Assembly (NCBI GenBank): GCA_900550635.1
Contig: URSZ01000033.1
Span: 1-20,445, forward strand
Origin: an uncultured Prevotella sp.
GTDB taxonomy: Bacteria; Bacteroidota; Bacteroidia; Bacteroidales; Bacteroidaceae
Reading direction: 5' to 3'
DNA length: 20,445 nucleotides
Shown: in pieces, positions 1 to 7,770 of the stretch
How the letters are laid out: every line of letters begins with the position of its first letter
How positions within the stretch are numbered: position 1 is the first letter of the stretch
Notes under the pieces: generated by a model
What the model saw: the letters and a program-made list of their open reading frames with translations, nothing else
Database searches by the model: none
What the model was told of the DNA's origin: nothing
Made by a program: the position numbers and the translations under genes

Positions 1-187
1 ATCCACTTGTTTCACCTTTTGTCCAAAGACATTTTCTGGAACGACTGTAGAATGTTACTTTTTTTGTGGAAACGGTTTTTTTGTAAGCTTCCTCATTCAT
101 ATAACCAAGCATTAGTACATTTAGTGTTACACTGTCTTGGATTATTGCAGGAACCAAACCGTTTTGTTTTTCAAAATTTATGTTCAT
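1..187 (-). CDS. hisI: Phosphoribosyl-AMP cyclohydrolase, N-terminal part (hisI or hisIE), cut by window edge
   Basis: The reading frame begins at the ATG complementary to 185-187 and runs off the left edge, giving 62 complete codons. The visible protein has the HisI signature in order: GLVPAIIQD near residues 10-18, VLMLGYMNEEA near 25-35, and VTFYSRSRKCLWTKGETSG near 44-62. In known HisI proteins this block forms the N-terminal core that hydrolyses phosphoribosyl-AMP to ProFAR, the substrate of HisA. The gene follows hisF by 73 bases on the same strand, as expected for the end of a hisHAFI(E) cluster. In Bacteroidales the product is usually a HisIE fusion with phosphoribosyl-ATP pyrophosphatase; the E part would lie outside the window, so this is inferred. 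The alternative plus-strand frame over 7-213 is Phe/Leu-rich and resembles nothing. Confidence 0.9.
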   Translation of the reverse strand, partial: MNINFEKQNGLVPAIIQDSVTLNVLMLGYMNEEAYKKTVSTKKVTFYSRSRKCLWTKGETSG

Positions 188-260
188 GGCGCTTTGTGTT
201 TTTCTTATTTTAAATAGTACTGTTTTTTATATTACTGTCGTGAAAAATGTTGCTTTGCAG

Positions 261-1016
261 CTATAGCCTTACTTCTATTCCTTCTCCGTGAAGATATTCT
301 TTTAGTTCGGGTATTTTTATTTCACCATAGTGGAATACACTTGCCGCCAGAGCAGCGTCGGCATGTCCCTTGCTGAAAGCGTCTCGGAAAGATTCTTTAT
401 CTCCTGCACCTCCTGATGCTATGATAGGAATGCCTACAATATTATTTAGTGTAGATAAAGCGTCGTTTGCGAATCCTGTTTTCGTTCCGTCATGGTTCAT
501 GCTTGTGAAAAGTATTTCCCCTGCGCCTCTTTCGTATCCTTCTTTTGCCCATTCGAATAGTTCACGCTCTGTAGGCACGCGTCCTCCGTTGAGATAACAT
601 TGCCATTTGTTGTTTTCATATTTAGCGTCTATAGCCAATACGCATATTTGCGAACCGAAGTGTTTTACTATATCGTCTATTAAGGACGGGTTGCGTAATG
701 CCGCAGAGTTTACAGCAACTTTGTCGGCTCCGGCTTCCAGCAAACGCTCCACATCGGAAAGAGCACTTACTCCACCTCCAACAGTAAAAGGTATGGATAA
801 TTCCGCTGCCACTTTTCTTACCATTTCAGTAAATGTCTTGCGTCCTTCTGCACTCGCTGTAATATCAAGGTAAACGAGTTCGTCGGCCATTTGTTCACTA
901 TAGGCTTTTCCCATTTCTACAGGGTCGCCTGCGTCACGTAGACCAACGAAGTTTATGCCTTTTACGGTGCGTCCGTCTTTTACGTCTAAGCATGGAATTA
1001 TTCGTTTTGCTAACAT
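261..1016 (-). CDS. hisF: Imidazole glycerol phosphate synthase, cyclase subunit HisF
   Basis: This (beta/alpha)8-barrel protein of 251 residues has the normal HisF length. It uses ammonia from HisH to turn PRFAR into imidazole glycerol phosphate and AICAR in the cytoplasm. The start AKRIIPCLDVKDGRTVKG carries the first catalytic aspartate (D11). VLAIDAKY near residue 130 carries the second. The phosphate-binding loops TVGGGV and IIASGGAG are also present. It follows hisA by 63 bases. The gene has a strong Shine-Dalgarno sequence (GAGGAG, complement of 1025-1030, 8 bases before ATG), which is unusual in this genome type and supports the start. Confidence 0.97.
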   Translation of the reverse strand: MLAKRIIPCLDVKDGRTVKGINFVGLRDAGDPVEMGKAYSEQMADELVYLDITASAEGRKTFTEMVRKVAAELSIPFTVGGGVSALSDVERLLEAGADKVAVNSAALRNPSLIDDIVKHFGSQICVLAIDAKYENNKWQCYLNGGRVPTERELFEWAKEGYERGAGEILFTSMNHDGTKTGFANDALSTLNNIVGIPIIASGGAGDKESFRDAFSKGHADAALAASVFHYGEIKIPELKEYLHGEGIEVRL

Positions 1017-1024
1017 GTAGTGTT

Positions 1025-1030
1025 CTCCTC
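1025..1030 (-). promoter_or_regulatory. Strong Shine-Dalgarno sequence of hisF
   Basis: GAGGAG on the minus strand lies 8 bases before the hisF ATG. Other genes in the window mostly lack such a site, as expected for Bacteroidetes. A second, even better match (AAGGAGG, complement of 1061-1067) sits 36 bases further upstream in the same gap, but has no useful start codon at normal distance; a TTG there is followed at once by TAA. Confidence 0.6.
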
Positions 1031-1079
1031 TTTTATAAGTCTTGCTTTTACAAGTTGAAACCTCCTTTTTGTCGTGTAT

Positions 1080-1805
1080 TTATTGAATAAAAGTTTGTGC
1101 TAATTCTTCAAGGTTAATTTGTTGTTCGTATATGGCTTTGCCTATGACAACGGCAGGAATTTTGGCTTCATCCAGTTTTTTTATGTCATCTAACGAACTT
1201 ATACCACCGCTTGCAATTAGTTTGCAATCGGGGAATTGTTCCATAATGGTTTTGTACAATTCAATATTTGAGCCGCACAGCATTCCGTCGCGCGAGATAT
1301 CAGTACATAACACGTGGCGTATATTTTTATTCCAGTATCTTGATATAAGTTGATTAAGAGTAATGCCTGAATCTTTTGTCCAACCGTTTGTCCTAACAAT
1401 GTTGTCACGAACGTCTGCCGATATTATGAATTTTTCAGCTCCGAACGAATCTGCCCATAGCGAAACTATATCCGGGTCACTTACCGCTATACTTCCAATA
1501 CTTACTGCGCTTGCGCCCGCTTCAAATACGTTTTTTAGGTCTTCTTCAGATTTAATTCCACCGCCGAAATCGACAATTAAATTTGTGCGGCTTGTTATTT
1601 CCTTTAGTGCTTTTATGTTTATTACCTTTCCTGAACGTGCGCCGTCTAAATCTACTACATGCAGCCGCTTGAAGCCCAATGCCTCGAAATTTTCTGCCAT
1701 AGCGGCGGGACTTTCGCTGTAATCTGTAATCCTTTGGTAATCTCCTTGGGACAGCCGTACACAATGTCCGTTTATTATATCAATTGCAGGTATAATCTTT
1801 ATCAT
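1080..1805 (-). CDS. hisA: ProFAR isomerase HisA
   Basis: The protein has 241 residues, the usual HisA length, and is a TIM-barrel paralogue of HisF. It isomerises the ProFAR made by HisI to PRFAR, the substrate of HisHF. The N-terminus IIPAIDIINGHCVRLSQGDY carries the catalytic aspartate (D9). The phosphate-binding and active-site segments IVDFGGGI, FIISADVRD and LIASGGISS follow in the order expected for the family. The gene lies 37 bases after hisH and 63 bases before hisF, all on the minus strand, so the three enzymes are probably made from one transcript. No Shine-Dalgarno sequence is seen; the ATG at 1805 matches the normal family start. Confidence 0.97.
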   Translation of the reverse strand: MIKIIPAIDIINGHCVRLSQGDYQRITDYSESPAAMAENFEALGFKRLHVVDLDGARSGKVINIKALKEITSRTNLIVDFGGGIKSEEDLKNVFEAGASAVSIGSIAVSDPDIVSLWADSFGAEKFIISADVRDNIVRTNGWTKDSGITLNQLISRYWNKNIRHVLCTDISRDGMLCGSNIELYKTIMEQFPDCKLIASGGISSLDDIKKLDEAKIPAVVIGKAIYEQQINLEELAQTFIQ

Positions 1806-1842
1806 AGTTCAATATTCATCTTTTTTAATAGAGGCAACGGCA

Positions 1843-2433
1843 TTACATGTCTAAAAAGTTCTGTAGTATCTGCTCACCGACTTTTCCGCTTTTTTCAGGA
1901 TGGAACTGGACTGCATAGAAATTGTTCAGTTCCATGGCAGCACTGAACGAACCGGTGTAGTCGGATACAGCCGTTGTGTATTCACATACAGGTACGTAAT
2001 AGCTATGTACGAAATATACATAGCTGTTTTCATCGATACTTCTAAATAAACGGCTTCGTAGGTTTGTTATAGAATTCCATCCCATTTGAGGAATTTTTTC
2101 CTTGTTTGCAGGTATGAATTTCTTTACCCTTATTTGCGGAAATATGCCCATGCACTTGGCGTTGCCTTCCTCGGATGTCGCACACATAAGTTGCATGCCG
2201 ATGCAAATTCCCAATACAGGCTGCTGCAATTCACGAATAAATTTATCCATTTCATAGCGGCGCAAATATGCCATTGTGCTTGCGGCTTCTCCTTGCCCCG
2301 GAATAATTATCTTTTCAGACTTTTTTAATGTTTCCTTGTCGTCAGTAACAATACTTTCTCCTCCTAATCGTTTTATAGCAGCTTGTACGGAAAAAATGTT
2401 TCCGGCGGGATATTTTAAAATAGCAACAGTCAT
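1843..2433 (-). CDS. hisH: Imidazole glycerol phosphate synthase, glutamine amidotransferase subunit HisH
   Basis: This class I glutamine amidotransferase has 196 residues, the normal HisH length. It hydrolyses glutamine and channels ammonia to HisF. The nucleophile is C77 in the motif LGICIGMQLM, and the other two catalytic residues are H178 and E180 in FHPEKSG. The oxyanion-strand segment IIIPGQGEA near 42-50 is also typical. It is the first gene of the cluster in this window; a Bacteroidetes -7 box lies about 50 bases before the ATG, which suggests that transcription of hisHAFI(E) starts here. Earlier his genes (hisG, hisD, hisC, hisB) are not upstream within the window, where dnaG is found instead. 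Confidence 0.97.
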   Translation of the reverse strand: MTVAILKYPAGNIFSVQAAIKRLGGESIVTDDKETLKKSEKIIIPGQGEAASTMAYLRRYEMDKFIRELQQPVLGICIGMQLMCATSEEGNAKCMGIFPQIRVKKFIPANKEKIPQMGWNSITNLRSRLFRSIDENSYVYFVHSYYVPVCEYTTAVSDYTGSFSAAMELNNFYAVQFHPEKSGKVGEQILQNFLDM

Positions 2434-2741
2434 TATTATAATCTTGTAAGACAGTTTTGCCTGTTTTTATATAGAATTATGCAAAGATACAAATATCTAC
2501 CAAAACATAAAGTCGTAATTGCATTTTTGTCATAATTTAGCGGCTTTTCTGTGAATATTGTTATTTACCGGTAACTTTTTTGACGAAAAGTGCCGTTTAT
2601 GTTATAATAAGCCGGTCTTAAGGTCTTGCGTATGTAATTATGTATATTTACCGTTTAAAGCAGGTACAGTGATTAAGTTATTGTGTGAAAAATTACGTCA
2701 TTGCTTAATTTTACTACGGCATGATACGGATAGTTTGAATG
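2434..2741. other. Intergenic region between dnaG and hisH
   Basis: This stretch of 308 bases holds the hisH -7 box near its left end. The rest is AT-rich. A 6-bp inverted repeat (ATTAAG at 2672-2677 with CTTAAT at 2704-2709) encloses 26 bases; it lies just after the dnaG stop and could be part of its terminator, but there is no GC-rich stem or clear T-run. A plus-strand frame at 2558-2755 has no recognisable protein features. I see no RNA gene. Confidence 0.5.
2482..2489 (-). promoter_or_regulatory. Candidate -7 box for the hisH operon
   Basis: The minus strand reads TATCTTTG here, a full match to the Bacteroidetes -7 consensus TAnnTTTG, about 50 bases before the hisH start. No good TTTG -33 box is found at the usual 19-base spacing, so the call rests on the -7 box and its position. 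Confidence 0.5.
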
Positions 2742-4712
2742 TCATGATAATATAACTCTGTCGCCGGCTTGTATGGCTAAAGCGCACTCCACCTTTTTCA
2801 TGTCGTTGTATTTCTGCATAAGTTCAGCCGATAATTCTTCATTATTAGCAATTTCAGGGTTTGCTAACTTGGATAACAGTTCGTTTAGGATTCTTTCAAC
2901 ACATGCTAACTTGTAAGCGATTATCATCTGCGGTATTATTTCTGATATGCGGTTTTCTATGCTATCGTCATTAACATTTTGCCCACGGCTTAGGTAGTAT
3001 TTTTCGCTTTCTATTTTTGCAGTTAGCTGGCTTATGTTGGAGTTGGGGTGATACAGAAAATATTTATGAGCCGAAAAGTTTTCTTCGTGTGAATGCTCCA
3101 AGGCTTCTTCGAGTATGTTTCTATATATAGGGTTGGAAAAACTCAGACCGTCTAAATTTGTTTCGTAGTTTATGTACTCAATAATGTTCATACTTACGGT
3201 TCCGTTTTCTGTCTCAACGTTTCCGACCTCGCGCTCTCCGTACAAGATTATCATTTGTATTAGTTGCCGTTCAGCCTTTTCTGTCGCGGTCAGAGGCATT
3301 TCTCCACTTTGAACGTTTCCTTCTATTATGTCTTTGTGTGTTTCTGCTTTTGGCTTTTGTTCTTCGTCGTTATTCGTGTGTGCTTCATTTTTTAAACGGG
3401 CTTCCTTTTGTTCGCGTTTCAATCTTGCAACGGCATCAATTAGAAGACTTTCATCAACATTCATTTTCCGGCTGCATTCCTTTACGTACATAGAGCACAG
3501 GATTTTGTCGGGAATTACCGATATGCTTTTGACAATATTGTCAACCAGTGCAGCACGTCCGACAGGGTCGTCGGAACTCTCGTTCATAAGCAATTCTGTC
3601 TTGAATGATATGAAGTCGGATTGGTGAGAATTTATATATTCCTGAAATTCTTTTGCATTGTGCTTGCGGGCAAAACTGTCCGGGTCGTCGCCATCGGGAA
3701 GCAAAACGACTTTTACATTCAGTCCTTCGCTTAAAAGCATGTCGATACCTCTTAGCGAGGCTTTTATTCCGGCGGCGTCACCATCATACAATACGGTTAT
3801 GTTGTTTGTAAACCTATGTATTAGTTTTATTTGTCCCGGAGTCAACGAAGTTCCTGATGAAGCGACGACATTTTTAACTCCGCTTTGGTGCATTGATATT
3901 ACATCTGTGTAACCTTCAACCAAAAAGCAACGGTCTTCTTTTACGATAGAGTGCTTTGCTATATATAATCCGTAAAGTTCGTTACGTTTATTGTAGATTT
4001 CAGACTCGGGAGAGTTTACATATTTGGCAGTCTTCTCATCGGTTTTCAACACGCGACCACCAAACGCTACTGTTTTGCCGCTTACTGTATGCACGGGAAA
4101 TATTACGCGGCCGGAAAAACGGTCAATCATTTTTCCATCATCGCGTTTGTAACATAGTCCTGTCTTTTCAAGGTATTCATCCTTGAACCCTTGAGTACGG
4201 GCAGCTTCTGAAAGGGCAGTGCGTTCTTTGGGGCAGAATCCCAGACCGAATGTCCTTATCGTGTCGTCGCGAAAGCCTCTGCTTCTGAAATACGTCATTC
4301 CTATGGCTACGCCGTCGGCATGGTTGTGAAGTATATTCTGAAAATACTTGGCCGCCCATTCATTTAAGACGAACATGCTTTCTCTTACGTTTTCGGCCTG
4401 TCGTTCTTCTTCGGTCTGTTCTGTTTCGCGAATTTCTATATTGTATTTATTCGCCAGCCATCTTAACGCTTCGGGGTAAGTGAACTGCTCGTGTTCCATC
4501 AGGAAATGCACCACGTTACCTCCTTTTCCGCAGGAAAAACATTTGCAAATGCCGCGTGCCGGCGACACGTAGAACGACGGGGTTTTTTCGTCGTGAAAAG
4601 GGCATAGTCCCCTGTAGTTTACACCGGCGCGTTTTAAGGTAACGAATTCCGACACAACATCGACGATGTTTGCCGAATCCATTATTCTCTGCACTGTTTC
4701 CCTGTCAATCAT
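2742..4712 (-). CDS. dnaG: DNA primase DnaG
   Basis: The protein has 656 residues, normal for bacterial primase, and makes RNA primers at the replication fork. The N-terminal zinc-binding domain shows C37, H40, C58 and C61 (CPFH and CFSC). The RNA polymerase core follows, with the TOPRIM glutamate E266 in LVEGYTD and the metal-binding D310 and D312 in YDGDAAG. A charged linker near residues 440-480 leads to a C-terminal helical domain that would bind the DnaB helicase. Its start is only 12 bases after the stop of the glycoside hydrolase gene on the same strand. The usual partners rpsU and rpoD are absent here. I found no clear promoter in the short gap, so transcription comes through the hydrolase gene or from a promoter inside it. 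Confidence 0.98.
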   Translation of the reverse strand: MIDRETVQRIMDSANIVDVVSEFVTLKRAGVNYRGLCPFHDEKTPSFYVSPARGICKCFSCGKGGNVVHFLMEHEQFTYPEALRWLANKYNIEIRETEQTEEERQAENVRESMFVLNEWAAKYFQNILHNHADGVAIGMTYFRSRGFRDDTIRTFGLGFCPKERTALSEAARTQGFKDEYLEKTGLCYKRDDGKMIDRFSGRVIFPVHTVSGKTVAFGGRVLKTDEKTAKYVNSPESEIYNKRNELYGLYIAKHSIVKEDRCFLVEGYTDVISMHQSGVKNVVASSGTSLTPGQIKLIHRFTNNITVLYDGDAAGIKASLRGIDMLLSEGLNVKVVLLPDGDDPDSFARKHNAKEFQEYINSHQSDFISFKTELLMNESSDDPVGRAALVDNIVKSISVIPDKILCSMYVKECSRKMNVDESLLIDAVARLKREQKEARLKNEAHTNNDEEQKPKAETHKDIIEGNVQSGEMPLTATEKAERQLIQMIILYGEREVGNVETENGTVSMNIIEYINYETNLDGLSFSNPIYRNILEEALEHSHEENFSAHKYFLYHPNSNISQLTAKIESEKYYLSRGQNVNDDSIENRISEIIPQMIIAYKLACVERILNELLSKLANPEIANNEELSAELMQKYNDMKKVECALAIQAGDRVILS

Positions 4713-4724
4713 TGTTGATTAGTA

Positions 4725-5708
4725 TTATTCTTTTATCCTTAGTTTTCCGTTCTTGTCAAAATAAATCTCGTCAATGCAAACAACTCTGTCCCAGTTTGGC
4801 TTTTTACAGTTTGGGTCTGCGTGGCGGTGGTAAACGATGTACATCTTGCCGTCTTTTGATGTTACAATAGAATTATGTCCGGGTGACGAGATTCCTTTGC
4901 TTAAATCTGTAGTCATCAAAGGATTGTCTTTGTACTTTTTCCATTTTCCCAGTGGCGATTTTGCTGTCTGTACACCTATGCCGTAGTATTCGAATCCTGT
5001 GTCGTTGGCCGAGTATGTCATGACGTATTCGCCGTTGTGCTTTATAACCCAAGGCCCTTCGTTGCAGCGGTTCTTTTTCCAATTAACCTTTTCCCATTTT
5101 TGCGAAGCCTGGGATATAAGCACCGGGTCACCCACGAAACCAGACAAATCTTTTTTGAGCTTTACGCCGTATATTTCGCCCACCCCGATAGTATCGGAAA
5201 GCATGGTGTTCTTACTATAATATAAATAAGGAGTTCCGTCGTCGTCAATGAAGATGTCGCAATCGATAGCTGTGTATTTGGGCGCGAACCATGGAACGTA
5301 TAAGTCCTTGAATCCTTTGTCGGGATAATCGCTTACGGCTATACATGTCACCAATCCCTTATGCTCGTTGCTGTAGCAACTGTATGTCATATAGAATTTG
5401 CCGTTGTATTTTCTTACTTCGGGAGCCCAGAAGCAGTCTACGCCCGGATGGTTTTCACCAACCCTGAAAAGGGGGCCGCCGTAAGTCCATGTGCGCAAGT
5501 CTTTAGAGTAGTAGTAATCGAAACCGTGCTTTCCGTCTGTAGTACCTGTTGTTCCTGTGAGGTAATAAACACCGTTATCCTCGTAAACACATGGGTCTGC
5601 CACAGGGACGGGCTTGCCGTTATCTTGAAACACAATGCTGTTTTTGTTTTGTGCAAACGCGATTGTCGGCAATGCAGAGAGGAAAATAATGGCCAATAAT
5701 GTTTTCAT
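4725..5708 (-). CDS. Secreted glycoside hydrolase family 43 protein
   Basis: I chose the ATG at 5708, which starts a clear signal peptide (MKTLLAIIFL SALPTIAFA, cleavage near residue 19-20) and gives 327 residues; a longer frame from 5792 would put 28 non-signal residues first and begin almost at the predicted transcript start. The five-bladed beta-propeller of GH43 shows its three acidic residues: D38 in VADPCVY (base), D151 in DCDIFIDDDG (pKa modulator) and E217 in RCNEGPWV (acid). WAPEV near 95-99 and SPGHNS near the C-terminus are further family marks. GH43 enzymes are mostly arabinofuranosidases or xylosidases on plant glycans; the substrate cannot be read here. There is no SusC/SusD pair nearby, so it is not part of a visible polysaccharide locus. 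A copy of the triple palindrome lies about 200 bases upstream. Confidence 0.93.
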   Translation of the reverse strand: MKTLLAIIFLSALPTIAFAQNKNSIVFQDNGKPVPVADPCVYEDNGVYYLTGTTGTTDGKHGFDYYYSKDLRTWTYGGPLFRVGENHPGVDCFWAPEVRKYNGKFYMTYSCYSNEHKGLVTCIAVSDYPDKGFKDLYVPWFAPKYTAIDCDIFIDDDGTPYLYYSKNTMLSDTIGVGEIYGVKLKKDLSGFVGDPVLISQASQKWEKVNWKKNRCNEGPWVIKHNGEYVMTYSANDTGFEYYGIGVQTAKSPLGKWKKYKDNPLMTTDLSKGISSPGHNSIVTSKDGKMYIVYHRHADPNCKKPNWDRVVCIDEIYFDKNGKLRIKE

Positions 5709-5802
5709 TTTATTTATTGATTTTATTGTGTAGATACTTGGGTATTGCTGCTTATGCATATACGTGGTTTTACGAAATATTCCGTGTAGCAATAATTAGT
5801 AG

Positions 5803-5810
5803 CAAAGATA
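5803..5810 (-). promoter_or_regulatory. Candidate -7 box for the GH43 gene
   Basis: The minus strand reads TATCTTTG, a full match to TAnnTTTG, about 95 bases before the chosen ATG at 5708. A TTTG lies upstream but with a 24-base spacer instead of 19. This position argues against translation starting at 5792. The transcript may continue into dnaG. Confidence 0.5.
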
Positions 5811-5909
5811 CATTTTTTCCGGTTAACCGTAAGCCAAATTCCTGTCTTGTAAAAAACATAAATGCCGTGCGTGAATGAATATTCAGAACAAGGTGTGAGA
5901 AAACAGAAA

Positions 5910-6010
5910 ATATGTCCGATGTATTTCAAAATATGTCCGACCTATTTTAAAATATCTCGGACATATTTTTTGCCCCAAAAGACGTCTGTGTAAACTATTG
6001 AAAATCAATA
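5910..6010. repeat. Triple 21-bp palindrome element, copy A
   Basis: Three 15-bp palindrome units begin at 5910, 5931 and 5952, exactly 21 bp apart: ATATGTCCGATGTAT, ATATGTCCGACCTAT and ATATCTCGGACATAT. A T-run follows (5966-5970 onward). Then come GTAAAC at 5990-5995 and a 6-bp hairpin TATTGA-AAA-TCAATA at 5996-6010. Units 2 and 3 can pair with each other: 16 of 18 positions match, and their central bases C and G are complementary. The element lies about 200 bases upstream of the GH43 start. Unit 1 is the least symmetric copy in the window. Confidence 0.85.
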
Positions 6011-6014
6011 AGCA

Positions 6015-6028
6015 TTTTGTCGACAAAA
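6015..6028. repeat. Perfect 14-bp palindrome TTTTGTCGACAAAA
   Basis: The sequence is its own reverse complement and lies just after copy A of the triple-palindrome element and 165 bases before the oxidoreductase promoter. It could be a regulator site, but no second copy is seen. Confidence 0.4.
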
Positions 6029-6192
6029 ATTTTGTTCGTAAGGCTCAAAATGAATAATTTCTGCAACGTGAAAGAATATTTATAGATAAGCTCTTATTAC
6101 ATCACTACAACTCTTGCAAAGGATGTATAATTAGTTAGTACAAGTTAGTAAATCTGGATATGTGCAATATTATAGATTTAGTAGAAAATGTA

Positions 6193-6223
6193 TTTGATTA
6201 TTTTTCAGAACTTCTTAAATTTG
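6193..6223 (+). promoter_or_regulatory. Consensus Bacteroidetes promoter for the Gfo/Idh/MocA gene
   Basis: TTTG at 6193-6196 is followed after exactly 19 bases by TAAATTTG at 6216-6223. This matches the established Bacteroides sigma consensus (TTTG, N19-21, TAnnTTTG) in every fixed base. The start codon is about 70 bases downstream, so the leader is roughly 60 bases. Confidence 0.75.
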
Positions 6224-6291
6224 TTAGTCTGATAATTATATGATATTTTGCAGGCAAAAAAACAAAATTAAATCTTAATACCATAAAGAAT

Positions 6292-7605
6292 ATGTTGACT
6301 AGACGTTCATTTTTGAAGAAGTCTTCTGCTGTTTTGGCAGCGGGAGTAATGCATTCACTGTTTGCTCCGTATGAAGCTGCAGCCCGAAAAGTAGGTGCAA
6401 ACGATAAAATCCGCGTAGCTTTGATAGGTTGCCGTAACATGGGTTGGTCTGACTTGTCTGATTTTATGCGACATCCGGAGATTGACTGCGTGGCCTTGTG
6501 CGATATAGACCAAAACATTTTGCGCAACCGCGCGGCGGAGATAGAAAAATCACGCTCCAAACGACCCGAGGTATATACCGATTACAGGAAACTGTTGGAC
6601 AGACAAGATGTAGATATTGTTATAATCGGAACTCCCGACCATTGGCACTGCCTGCAGATGACGGACGCTTGTTCTGCCGGCAAAGATGTGTACGTGGAAA
6701 AGCCTATAGCCAATTCAATAGCCGAATGCGACGCAATGGTGAAAGCAGCAGAGCGTTACGGGAGAGTTGTTCAGGTAGGACAGCAACAACGCAGCGGTGA
6801 ACATTGGGCTGAAATGAAGCGTTTTATCGACGGAGGTACACTCGGCAAGATTTCCTGCGTGGACGTTTGGGGAAATTTTGCTTATGCCGCGTTAGGAAAA
6901 CCGGTAGCAGATACACCTGTTCCCGAAGGAGTGGATTTTGACATGTGGCTTGGTCCTGCACCTGAAAGGACGTTCAACCCGCAGCGCTTTCACGGCTCTT
7001 GGAGAATGTTCTGGGATTATGGCGGTGGTTTGCTGACCGATTGGGGAGTGCATTTGTTGGACATGGCTCTGTGGGGTATGAATGTTGATGGCATGCCTAA
7101 ACGTGTGTTAGCTGCAGGAGGAAAGTGGGCTTTTCCGGAAAATGCTCCTGAAACGTTCGACACGTTGTCGGTAATATATGAATTCAATGATTTCCAGATA
7201 CGCTGGAGCAATCATGCCGGTGCCGAGATGGGGCCTTACAACAGGAATTACGGTTTGGCTTTCCAAGGTACGAACGGAACGCTTGTAATAAACCGCGAAG
7301 GGTGGGAAGTTATTCCCAACGGAAAGAAAATCGAAGCCTTTACAGGAAAAGCCGATTTCAACGACCATAAGAAACATGTGGATAATTTCCTGGCATGTGT
7401 CAGGTCGCGTTCTTTCAATACGGCTTGCACGATACAGAACGGTTCCCTGTGTGCCAAATATGCGCATCTCGGAAATATCTCGGCGCGCATAGGTGAATCG
7501 CTCACTTATGATGACGGCAAACACACTTTTCACAACAAGGAGGCCGACAAATTGGTATGTCCGGATTATCGTTCGCCATGGCGTTTACCCGAATGGAAAG
7601 ATTGA
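6292..7605 (+). CDS. Exported Gfo/Idh/MocA-family oxidoreductase with Tat signal
   Basis: The 437-residue protein starts with a twin-arginine signal (R4-R5 in MLTRRSFLKKSS, then a hydrophobic stretch to about residue 30), so it is probably exported folded with its cofactor. The Rossmann domain begins at KIRVALIGCRNMG (residues 39-51), with a relaxed glycine motif. EKPIA at 136-140 carries the lysine typical of this dehydrogenase family. The C-terminal substrate domain has DWGVHLLD, with D250, H254 and D257. Family members act on sugars or polyols with NAD(P), and a related group includes NAD-dependent glycosidases (GH109-type), so a hydrolase role is possible. It is transcribed from its own promoter, divergent from the GH43 gene. 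The substrate is unknown. Confidence 0.92.
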   Translation: MLTRRSFLKKSSAVLAAGVMHSLFAPYEAAARKVGANDKIRVALIGCRNMGWSDLSDFMRHPEIDCVALCDIDQNILRNRAAEIEKSRSKRPEVYTDYRKLLDRQDVDIVIIGTPDHWHCLQMTDACSAGKDVYVEKPIANSIAECDAMVKAAERYGRVVQVGQQQRSGEHWAEMKRFIDGGTLGKISCVDVWGNFAYAALGKPVADTPVPEGVDFDMWLGPAPERTFNPQRFHGSWRMFWDYGGGLLTDWGVHLLDMALWGMNVDGMPKRVLAAGGKWAFPENAPETFDTLSVIYEFNDFQIRWSNHAGAEMGPYNRNYGLAFQGTNGTLVINREGWEVIPNGKKIEAFTGKADFNDHKKHVDNFLACVRSRSFNTACTIQNGSLCAKYAHLGNISARIGESLTYDDGKHTFHNKEADKLVCPDYRSPWRLPEWKD

Positions 7606-7731
7606 TAAATACGTAAGAAACACAGTATAATCCGAAATGACAGTTAGTAATAAAATGCCGTCTTTTATGTTATAAATTACGATAGATGTATTCTTGAAAA
7701 CTCGTTTATAATAAATCAGAAAATTAATTAG

Positions 7732-7739
7732 TAACTTTG
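7732..7739 (+). promoter_or_regulatory. Candidate -7 box for the DUF3127 gene
   Basis: TAACTTTG matches TAnnTTTG and lies 31 bases before the ATG at 7771. No TTTG is found at the usual spacing; TTTA occurs 23 bases upstream. The next gene, 65 bases further on, has no obvious promoter and may share this transcript. Confidence 0.55.
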
Positions 7740-7770
7740 TCGCGGAAAACAGAACAAACTAATCATAAAA

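Larger units (their letters stand above)
5709..6291. other. Divergent intergenic region between GH43 and the Gfo/Idh gene
   Basis: These 583 bases hold the GH43 -7 box (minus), the first triple-palindrome element (5910-6010), a perfect 14-bp palindrome (6015-6028) and a consensus promoter for the plus-strand oxidoreductase (6193-6223). No protein-coding frame with recognisable features was found. It is the longest gene-free stretch in the window. Confidence 0.7.

Noticed and set aside
7..213. Plus-strand frame of 68 codons at the left edge
   Set aside because: The opposite strand encodes a clear HisI N-terminus over 1-187; the plus-strand frame is a Phe/Leu-rich shadow.
2558..2755. Plus-strand frame of 65 codons between dnaG and hisH
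   Set aside because: No domain, signal peptide, promoter box or ribosome binding site was found, and it runs into the dnaG 3' end.
5709..5792. Longer start for the GH43 protein
   Set aside because: It would add 28 residues before an otherwise perfect signal peptide and start almost at the predicted transcript start.
5910..5966. CRISPR-like short array
   Set aside because: Units are 15 bp with 6-bp linkers that are also nearly identical, there are only three per site, and no cas genes are present.
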